64,000 nt of DNA from an uncultured bacterium (GTDB lineage Bacteria > Actinomycetota > Coriobacteriia > Coriobacteriales > Coriobacteriaceae). The translations under genes and the position numbers were made by a program. Shown here piece by piece: positions 57,983 to 64,000 of this stretch (its first letter is position 1; every line of letters starts with the position of its first letter). The stretch covers positions 1 through 64,000 of the forward strand of contig CAJMPU010000008.1 of the NCBI GenBank assembly GCA_905215505.1. Reading direction: 5' to 3'. Under the pieces are notes generated by a model. That model was not told the DNA's origin and made no database searches. It saw nothing but the letters and a program-made list of their open reading frames with translations.

Positions 57983-58138
57983 ACACTTGGCGCTTTCGCG
58001 CGAAGCCTGTTTAGGATAAAGGAATTGAGGACGGGGCGCAACAGGCCCTTCGACCGACCACATCTCAAAAACCGTTCGTCAGAACGAACAGTTTTATCTG
58101 TTCGTCAAAACATAAACCTATTCGTTTTGACAGCTGCA

Positions 58139-58166
58139 AACCCGCAACCCACTGATTACAAATCAG
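58139..58166. repeat. 28-bp duplicate of the tRNA-Thr anticodon/T-arm segment
   Basis: AACCCGCAACCCACTGATTA-CAAATCAG, identical to 57929-57956 inside tRNA-Thr. The 182 bp between contain GTTCGTC/GAACGAACAG-type short repeats but no gene. It looks like an attachment-site scar or remnant of an integrated element. Confidence 0.75.
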
Positions 58167-58208
58167 CGGGTAGACCAATCTAGGAAACGGCTCTCTGCCG
58201 CAACTCCC

Positions 58209-58886
58209 CTACCTCCCGCGAAGGGCCTTGAGCTTGGCCAGGGCATCGGGGCTCAGGCGGCTGCCCAGGGTCATCTTGATCTGCGGAGCTTCCTCTGCCT
58301 CGTGAACATCGTTATCTATCTGCTTGATCTCGTCCACCAGCATGCGGCTCGAGATGCGCGTAACGCCCTTACCCATGACGACGGCCTGGATCGTGCCGTC
58401 GCTCGACACCACGGAGCACGCGCGGCCTTCCTCGCGCGCCTCGATGCAGAGCTTCTGCACCACGGTGTCGGCCGATACGCCCGTCGGCGAAAACTCGATG
58501 CGCACGCCGCGGGCGGGCAGGTTGGGGCGCTCGCTGGAGATATTGCCCGCGCCGTCAAACACGATTACGGCCTCGTAGCGGCCCTGGGCAAACGCGGCAA
58601 CATCGTTGATGAGTGCCGTGCGCGCCATATCGTGAACGTCGCTGGAATACGGATCATCGGAATGGCCGTAGACGAGCTTTTCGTAGCGCGGCGTGCAGTG
58701 GATCACGTTGTAGCCGTCGACCACCAGCAGCTCGGGCTTATTGGAGTGCACCGTCGAGACCGGGTCGGCGATGGCCTGCGCAAACGCATTGCCGCCCACG
58801 CCATAGGTCGCGGCCGAAACAATCGGCTTTGCCGAGCCTTCGCCAAAGCGCTTGGCCTTGGATTTGGCGCGGTTCTTCTTGGACAT
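58209..58886 (-). CDS. NYN-domain (YacP/Rae1-like) endoribonuclease
   Basis: A 225-residue protein. After a basic N-terminus comes the NYN/PIN-like domain with LLVVDGYNVIH (first catalytic Asp), VIVFDGAGN, and later VVSSDGTIQ with further acidic residues. Rae1/YacP cleaves mRNA on the ribosome in Bacillus and is encoded next to rlmB and cysS there, as here. ATG at 58886 is 3 bases after the rlmB stop. Last gene of the operon. Confidence 0.88.
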   Translation of the reverse strand: MSKKNRAKSKAKRFGEGSAKPIVSAATYGVGGNAFAQAIADPVSTVHSNKPELLVVDGYNVIHCTPRYEKLVYGHSDDPYSSDVHDMARTALINDVAAFAQGRYEAVIVFDGAGNISSERPNLPARGVRIEFSPTGVSADTVVQKLCIEAREEGRACSVVSSDGTIQAVVMGKGVTRISSRMLVDEIKQIDNDVHEAEEAPQIKMTLGSRLSPDALAKLKALRGR

Positions 58887-58889
58887 GCG

Positions 58890-59804
58890 CTACTCCTCCC
58901 CCATGAGCTCGCCGGCGTTGCGGCGCAGCCACTCAAAGCACAGCGCGGTAGTCGCCTGTGCCACGTTGAGACTCTCGGTCATGCCGCGCTGGGGAAGCTT
59001 GGTCAAAAAGTCACATTTCTCGAGCACCAGACGCGAGATGCCGTCGCCCTCGGAACCCATGACGAGCGCAACGCGGCCCTCGAAGGGGACGTCCCAGCAA
59101 CTGCCTTCGGCGTGCTCGGAAGCGCCGCCCACCCAAAAGCCAGCGGCCTTGAGGTCGTCGAGTGCTCGGGCAATGTTGGGAACCTGCGCGATGGGCAGGT
59201 GCATGACGGCGCCGGCGGAGGTCTTGTAGCTGCCCACGGTCACGCCGGCGGCACGCTTGTTGGCGATGATGACGCCCGCTGCGCCCACAACCTCGGCAGA
59301 GCGCACGATGGCGCCAAAGTTACCGTCGTCGGTCACATGGTCGAGCACCACGACAAGCGCCGGGCCCTCGCCTGCGCGGTCGAGGATGTCGGCGACATCG
59401 GCGTAAGGGAAGTTGCCCACCTCGAGCGCAATGCCCTGGTGAGCGCCATGGCTCGACAGCGCATCGAGCTGCGCGCGCGGCACATACTTAATGCGGACGC
59501 CCGTGGCGTTGAGGTCATCGACCAGGCGCGACAGAGCGGCATCGCGCTCCCCGCCCTCGGCGATGAGCGCGCACTTGATGGGAAAACCGGTACGCAGCGC
59601 CTCGGCGGCAGCACGACGACCTTCGATAAACTCGCCCTTGGGAACCTGGACAGCGTCGCGGTTACGATCGCGTTGCGGACGTGCGGCCTGGGCGCGATCG
59701 CGCTGGCCCTTGGGAGCGGCAGCGCGGTCGTTGCGGCGAATCGGACGCGAGCCAGAGGCGATCTGCTTGCCACCACGCGGAGCATGCTTGCGGTTGTCGG
59801 CCAT
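58890..59804 (-). CDS. rlmB: 23S rRNA (guanosine-2'-O)-methyltransferase RlmB
   Basis: A 304-residue SPOUT methyltransferase. A basic, Arg-rich N-terminal tail of ~55 residues precedes the substrate-binding domain (FIEGRRAAAEALRTG) and the TrmH knot with DDGNFGAIVRSAEVVGAAGV, VALVMGSEGDGISRLV and the C-terminal ESLNVAQATTA that binds AdoMet. It modifies the 23S rRNA at the position equivalent to G2251. ATG follows AAGGAGG. Operon with cysS and the NYN nuclease gene. Confidence 0.93.
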   Translation of the reverse strand: MADNRKHAPRGGKQIASGSRPIRRNDRAAAPKGQRDRAQAARPQRDRNRDAVQVPKGEFIEGRRAAAEALRTGFPIKCALIAEGGERDAALSRLVDDLNATGVRIKYVPRAQLDALSSHGAHQGIALEVGNFPYADVADILDRAGEGPALVVVLDHVTDDGNFGAIVRSAEVVGAAGVIIANKRAAGVTVGSYKTSAGAVMHLPIAQVPNIARALDDLKAAGFWVGGASEHAEGSCWDVPFEGRVALVMGSEGDGISRLVLEKCDFLTKLPQRGMTESLNVAQATTALCFEWLRRNAGELMGEE

Positions 59805-59947
59805 AAGACGGCCTCCTTAAATAGATAACGAACAAGAATCGACCGTCCGAGCCACGGCACCTTGCCTTTCAATCGTCGGGCATGACCACCAGGTCTATGC
59901 CCTCCTCTTTCAAGGCAATCTGCCGCACCTCGAACGGTCGACAAATA

Positions 59948-61414
59948 CTAGAGACTCTTAATACGGGTGCCGGCGGCGGTATCCTCAATGGTGAGGCCCA
60001 GGTCCTTGAGCTGGTCGCGGATGGCGTCGGCCAGATCCCAGTTCTTAGCGGCACGGGCCTCGGCGCGGGCCTCGAGAATCTTGGCAGCAGCCTCGTCCAC
60101 GTCGTCGCCCGTGTAGGCGACCAGGCCGGCGGCAACGCCCAGCAGACCCAGCGGCAGCTCGACCTTGGGCTCGGGGAGCTCAACGCCAAACGTATCGAGC
60201 AGCTCGGCCAGCGTATCGGCGGCAGCCAGGACTGCGGCCTTGTCGGCAGCGTCGCCCGCCTGCTCCAGGTACTGGTTGCACTCGGTGACAAAGCCAAAGA
60301 CAGCACCCATGGCACCGGCGGTGTTAAAGTCGTCGTCCATGCACTCCTTAAAGGCGGCACGGGTCTCGGCGGCCTTGGCGGCAAACGCTTCGGATGCTGC
60401 CTCATCGGCATCGGACGTCGCATGGTTCGCAGCCCAGCGCAGGTTCTCGACCGTACCGGCGATACGCGTGAGCGAGTTCTCGGCACCCTCCAGGCGCTCC
60501 CAAGAAAAATCGAGCGGCGAGCGATAGCTCGTCTGCAGCATCAGCAGGCGCAGGGCAGCAGCGGAGTGCTGCTCGAGGACCTCGGCCAGCGTAAAGAAGT
60601 TGCCGAGCGACTTGGACATCTTCTCGCCGTCTACCAGCAGCATGCCCGTGTGCATCCAGGTGTTGGAGAAGCCCTGGTGCCAGGCGCAGGTGGCCTGGGC
60701 GCACTCGTTCTCGTGATGCGGGAAGGCAAGGTCGGAGCCGCCGCCGTGGATGTCGATCGGAGTGCCCAGGTAGCGATGCACCATGGCGGCGCACTCGGTG
60801 TGCCAACCGGGACGGCCTTCGCCCCAGGGGCTCGGCCAGCTGGGTTCGCCGGGCTTAGCGGCCTTCCACAGGGCAAAGTCGAGCGGATCGTTCTTGTCCT
60901 CGTTCTCCTCGATGCGCGCGCCAACCATAAGGTCATCGATGTTGCGGCCCGAGACCTGACCATAGTTGGAATCGCTGCGCACGGCAAAGTACACGTCGCC
61001 GTTATCGGCTGCGTAAGCGTGGCCCTGCTCGATGAGCGTCTTGATCATAGCGATCATGGGGCCGATCTCCTTGGTGGCGCGGGGGCGCACATCGGGATCG
61101 AGCACGTTGGCGGCGCGCATGACGCCGATAAACTTGTCGGAGAACTCCGTCGCGACCTCGGCGGCCGTTCGGCCCTGCTCGTTGGCGCGCTTGATGATCT
61201 TGTCATCGACATCGGTGAGGTTCTGGGCGAACGTGACCTCGTAGCCGCTCGCGATGAGCCAGCGACGAATCACGTCAAAGCTGATGAACGTGCGGGCATT
61301 GCCGATGTGGATGTTGTCGTAGACCGTGGGGCCGCACACGTACATGCGGACCTTGCCGGACTCGATGGGCTGGAACTCTTCCTTTTTATGGGTAGCGCTG
61401 TTGTAGATACGCAT
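59948..61414 (-). CDS. cysS: cysteinyl-tRNA synthetase
   Basis: A 488-residue class I synthetase. The HIGH-type motif is HIGNARTF, preceded by MYVCGPTVYDNI with the zinc Cys; further zinc ligands are in the GWHTECAAM block. KMSKS is intact (GEKMSKSLGNF). C-terminal DALR-type helical domain. ATG at 61414, 3 bases after ispF. Also possibly a source of cysteine persulfide (family knowledge). Confidence 0.96.
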   Translation of the reverse strand: MRIYNSATHKKEEFQPIESGKVRMYVCGPTVYDNIHIGNARTFISFDVIRRWLIASGYEVTFAQNLTDVDDKIIKRANEQGRTAAEVATEFSDKFIGVMRAANVLDPDVRPRATKEIGPMIAMIKTLIEQGHAYAADNGDVYFAVRSDSNYGQVSGRNIDDLMVGARIEENEDKNDPLDFALWKAAKPGEPSWPSPWGEGRPGWHTECAAMVHRYLGTPIDIHGGGSDLAFPHHENECAQATCAWHQGFSNTWMHTGMLLVDGEKMSKSLGNFFTLAEVLEQHSAAALRLLMLQTSYRSPLDFSWERLEGAENSLTRIAGTVENLRWAANHATSDADEAASEAFAAKAAETRAAFKECMDDDFNTAGAMGAVFGFVTECNQYLEQAGDAADKAAVLAAADTLAELLDTFGVELPEPKVELPLGLLGVAAGLVAYTGDDVDEAAAKILEARAEARAAKNWDLADAIRDQLKDLGLTIEDTAAGTRIKSL

Positions 61415-61417
61415 TCG

Positions 61418-61912
61418 TTACTCCTTAACGGTTTTCTGTAGCAGGCAGACGGCCCAGGCACCGATTCCCTCGCCCTGGCCTTCCCAACCGAGCTTTTCGG
61501 TCGTAGTGGCGGCGACGCCCACGTTTTCGACGTCGACGCCCAGGGCATGGGCAAGGTTGGCGCGCATGGCATCGCGGTGCGGGGTGATCTTGGGTTGCTG
61601 GCAGGCAATGGTGCAATCGGCATCGACAAACTCAAAGCCCAGCTCGCGCGCATAGTCCATCACGCGAGCGAGCAGCACCATCGAATCGGCACCCTCGTAG
61701 GCGGGATCGGTGTCGGGGAATAGCTTGCCGATGTCTCCCCCGCGGCAGGCGCCCAGAATGGCGTCGGCCAAGGCATGCGCGAGCACATCGGCATCCGAGT
61801 GGCCCAGCAGGCCGCGCTCGTAGGGAATGTCAACCCCGCCGATGATACATCGACGCCCCTCCACCAAACGGTGGACGTCGTAGCCGTGGCCAATGCGCAG
61901 GTTACTGAACAT
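61418..61912 (-). CDS. ispF: 2-C-methyl-D-erythritol 2,4-cyclodiphosphate synthase
   Basis: A 164-residue IspF of the non-mevalonate isoprenoid pathway. It has GHGYDVHRL (metal Asp/His), GLLGHSDADVLAHAL, DIGKLFPDTDP and the C-terminal TTTEKLGWEGQGEGI. ATG at 61912 lies inside ispD and overlaps it by 11 bases, giving coupled synthesis of consecutive enzymes of the pathway. Confidence 0.96.
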   Translation of the reverse strand: MFSNLRIGHGYDVHRLVEGRRCIIGGVDIPYERGLLGHSDADVLAHALADAILGACRGGDIGKLFPDTDPAYEGADSMVLLARVMDYARELGFEFVDADCTIACQQPKITPHRDAMRANLAHALGVDVENVGVAATTTEKLGWEGQGEGIGAWAVCLLQKTVKE

Positions 61913-62630
61913 GGGGAAGGTCCTCTCCCTCGGCCATGCGGCCAAGTAGAATCGCGGTTACGGGACGCAGGTCCTCGGGCACCGTCACCTTAAGGTTATC
62001 GCGCGGGCTCTGGACACAGCGGACGCGCCCGCCCATGCGCTCGACCAGCGAAGAATCGTCGGTCCCGATAAAGCCCTCGGCGATAGCTGCGGTGTGGGCG
62101 CGCTTCATGGCGTCGACGCTAAAGATCTGCGGTGTCTGCGCGGCCCAGTAGAGCTCACGCGGCGGCGTCTCGACGATATTGTCGCCGTCGACGATCTTGA
62201 GCGTGTCGATCGCGGGCTGACCGCATACGACACCGTCGAGCGAGCGGTCGCCCACAAGCACGTCGATCGCATGATCGATGGCCTCGGTCGTGATGAGCGG
62301 ACGGGCGCCGTCGTGGATGGCGACATATTCGAAACCCGCCGGAACCGCATGCACACCGGCACGGGTGGAATCCTGACGGGTATCGCCGGCATCGGCGAAG
62401 CTGATGGGCGTGTCATAGTCAAACGGATCGATGGCCAGGCGGCGCATCTCGGCACGGCGCTCGGCAGGACACACCACCACGATGTGGCCGACCTTGTCGC
62501 TACGATCGAACGCACGGATGGACCAGCTCATGAGCGGACGGCCCGCCACGTTAACGAGCTGCTTACCGCCGGGATTTCCAAAGCGCTGGCCGCTGCCGCC
62601 GGCAACGACCACGGCGCATACGGGCGCCAT
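61902..62630 (-). CDS. ispD: 2-C-methyl-D-erythritol 4-phosphate cytidylyltransferase
   Basis: A 242-residue IspD that makes CDP-ME from MEP and CTP. The CTP-binding start VVVAGGSGQRFGNPGGKQ, RQDSTRAGV, IHDGARPLIT and the C-terminal VTVPEDLRPVTAIL are typical. ATG at 62630 overlaps the last base of disA (TAATG). Confidence 0.95.
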   Translation of the reverse strand: MAPVCAVVVAGGSGQRFGNPGGKQLVNVAGRPLMSWSIRAFDRSDKVGHIVVVCPAERRAEMRRLAIDPFDYDTPISFADAGDTRQDSTRAGVHAVPAGFEYVAIHDGARPLITTEAIDHAIDVLVGDRSLDGVVCGQPAIDTLKIVDGDNIVETPPRELYWAAQTPQIFSVDAMKRAHTAAIAEGFIGTDDSSLVERMGGRVRCVQSPRDNLKVTVPEDLRPVTAILLGRMAEGEDLPHVQ

Positions 62631-63697
62631 TATGCGTTCCCCTGTTTGGTGCCCTTCATGCGGTACAGCGAGTCCGCAAGAATGGCAGGGTTGTTGACGC
62701 CAAAGTCGCCCAGGCGCTCCGGATCCTCGCTGATGTCGTCCATGAGCTCCTGCAACGAGCCGTACTCGTCGACGATCTTCTCGGCCACGCCGTCGCGCAC
62801 GACGGACACGCGCGAAAGCGTGCGCAGGCCCAGTGGCGTCATGACGGAGTCCTCGTCCAGGTCGTCGTAACCCAGAACCGCCGCCACATGCTGTGGGTCG
62901 GACAGGTCCTTAGGTGTCATACGGCTTAGGTTGGCGCGAATCTTCTCGGCATTAGCCTCGGAAGAATCACTTGCGTAGTCGCGGATCATCAGGTCATACT
63001 CGGTATCCATGCTGGAGCCCGCGAGCTGCTCGAGCTGCATCTGCACGAGCTTGCCCTGGTTGCCCAGCTTGACAATGCAATCCTTAAGCTCAGTCTTTGC
63101 CTGCTGCATGATCTCGAAGCTCGAGAAAATCCCGGTAATGTCGGCGAGCGTAACGTAGTCATCGAGCTCGAGGGCCGTCAGACGCAGCAGGGAGCGGTCG
63201 AGCGACTGACGGGTGGTCTGGAGCGTGGCGACGAGCTGGTTGACCGAGCTCATGATGGTGGTGACAGGCTGGATCTCGTAGCTCTTACCGTGGACGTACA
63301 CGTTGACGACGGCACGACGAGCCGAAACCGAGATCACGATGGCGTCGGTGAGCACCGACATGCGAGCGGCAGTACGGTGACGCATGCCCGTTTCACTCGT
63401 GGCGAGCGAGGGATCGGGATTGAGGTGGAAGTTGGCGCGCAGGATCTGGGTGAGGTCGCCATCGATGACGATGGCGCCGTCCATCTTGGAAAGCTCGAAC
63501 AGGCGGTTCGAGGTAAACGAAATGTTGAGCGGGAAGCCGTCGTTACCGGCAGCGAGTACGTTTTCGGTGTCGCCGACGCAGATAAGGGCACCCAGGTGAC
63601 CAGCAATGATCATGTCGAGGGCGGTGCGGATCGGCTGGCCGGGGGCAGTCAGGCGAATAGCCTGTTCCATACGCTTTTGCAGCTCGTTCTTATCCAA
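62630..63697 (-). CDS. disA: DNA integrity scanning diadenylate cyclase DisA
   Basis: A 355-residue protein that makes c-di-AMP from two ATP while bound to DNA. The DAC domain (~1-150) has DGAIVID and GMRHRTAARMS, the catalytic DGA and RHR motifs. A helical linker follows and a C-terminal HhH DNA-binding domain (GLRTLSRVSVVRDGVAEKIV). ATG at 63697. First gene of disA-ispD-ispF-cysS-rlmB-NYN. No phosphodiesterase for c-di-AMP is seen nearby. Confidence 0.95.
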   Translation of the reverse strand: MDKNELQKRMEQAIRLTAPGQPIRTALDMIIAGHLGALICVGDTENVLAAGNDGFPLNISFTSNRLFELSKMDGAIVIDGDLTQILRANFHLNPDPSLATSETGMRHRTAARMSVLTDAIVISVSARRAVVNVYVHGKSYEIQPVTTIMSSVNQLVATLQTTRQSLDRSLLRLTALELDDYVTLADITGIFSSFEIMQQAKTELKDCIVKLGNQGKLVQMQLEQLAGSSMDTEYDLMIRDYASDSSEANAEKIRANLSRMTPKDLSDPQHVAAVLGYDDLDEDSVMTPLGLRTLSRVSVVRDGVAEKIVDEYGSLQELMDDISEDPERLGDFGVNNPAILADSLYRMKGTKQGNA

Positions 63698-63865
63698 GGC
63701 ATCGCTCCCATCGTATACGCTCCATAAACGCTAAATAGTTTCTCACGGTTTGTCCCCGCAGCGCTTGCGAAATCCGATGCTTACAGAATGAGCGAACACC
63801 GCTGGGGTAGTCAAAAGAGCCCCAATCCAAATGAGCTGCTTATGTGGTAGCATCGGGATTCGCAT

Positions 63866-63918
63866 AAATGAGGGAGTAGTCGCGTGATCGGGCTCGCCCG
63901 CAGAGAGGGAGCCAAACC
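63866..63918 (+). promoter_or_regulatory. possible Mn2+-sensing leader (yybP-ykoY-like) of mntP
   Basis: GAGGGAGTAG lies about 45 bases before the mntP start, and GAGGGAGCCAAACC just before it. mntP is controlled by the yybP-ykoY manganese riboswitch in several bacteria, whose first conserved loop is GGGGAGUAG. The stretch is shorter than the usual ~100 bases, so the match is tentative. Confidence 0.35.
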
Positions 63919-64000
63919 ATGGGACTCGCCGAGCTCGTATTGCTCGCCATCGGCCTTTCGATGGACGCCTTTGCCGTTTCCATCTGCAAGGGCCTTGGCA
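63919..64000 (+). CDS. mntP: manganese efflux pump MntP (partial, 3' end outside window)
   Basis: Only 27 residues are present: MGLAELVLLAIGLSMDAFAV then SICKGLG. The stretch LSMDAFAVSICKG is characteristic of the MntP (DUF204) family, where Asp in this first membrane segment is needed for Mn export. ATG at 63919 follows AGAGGGAG. The rest lies beyond the right edge. Confidence 0.85.
   Translation, partial: MGLAELVLLAIGLSMDAFAVSICKGLG

Overview
The window looks like a chromosomal segment of a GC-rich actinobacterium, most likely a Coriobacteriia gut anaerobe of the Collinsella type. This is inference, resting on the GC-rich codon usage, a Clostridium/Streptococcus-like fab operon that uses FabK, a FeoA-FeoB fusion, PTS sugar uptake, DisA, a split str/rpo ribosomal cluster and very frequent small palindromic repeats. 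No 16S gene is present to settle it. The window starts inside fabZ and ends inside mntP.

Layout. (1) 0-6 kb, minus strand: type II fatty acid synthesis operon fabH-acpP-fabK-fabD-fabG-fabF-accB-fabZ, divergent from birA, whose product biotinylates AccB. Two near-identical palindromes lie in front of fabH. (2) 7-10.4 kb, minus: str operon rpsL-rpsG-fusA-rpsJ, closed by a strong terminator. (3) 11-12.7 kb, minus: an ECF sigma factor and its membrane partner, bracketed by inverted small repeats. (4) 12.9-23.4 kb, minus: rpoB-rpoC, galU and rplJ-rplL with an L10-type leader. RpoC carries an extra C-terminal domain resembling the alpha-subunit C-terminal domain. (5) 23.9-48.6 kb: an accessory stretch with an aminotransferase, DNA-deoxyinosine glycosylase-like protein, GH13 enzyme, MFS exporter, FeoAB, esterase, a PTS EIIA, asnS, a WYL-type regulator, an ABC.X4-type ABC transporter, a coiled-coil protein of unknown function, MscS, an unusual ParB-like/BMP fusion coupled to a metallophosphoesterase, a second ECF sigma/membrane pair, and a decayed leucine operon that still has its leader peptide and attenuator. 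(6) 48.7-53.2 kb, minus: tRNA-Tyr/Thr/Met-tuf and rpmG-tRNA-Trp-secE-nusG-rplK-rplA. (7) 53.5-57.5 kb: a beta-glucoside cassette (RpiR-type regulator, 6-phospho-beta-glucosidase, PTS EIIBC) bracketed by related repeats. (8) 57.9-64 kb: tRNA-Thr with a partial duplicate, then disA-ispD-ispF-cysS-rlmB-NYN nuclease, and the start of mntP.

The ancestral order tuf-secE-nusG-rplKA-rplJL-rpoBC-rpsLG-fusA-rpsJ is still readable on one strand. It is broken by insertions, the largest being about 25 kb between rplA and rplJ. The BC-only beta-glucoside permease lacks an EIIA domain and probably uses the free-standing EIIA at 33.2 kb.

At least six families of short hairpin repeats occupy the intergenic space. 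Two large elements (10.58-10.72 and 23.65-23.84 kb) share a palindromic core with a compensatory base change, but have unrelated perfectly paired arms. Another family occurs as two pairs, each with an 80-bp unit spacing. No rRNA, CRISPR array, intact insertion sequence or prophage was seen.
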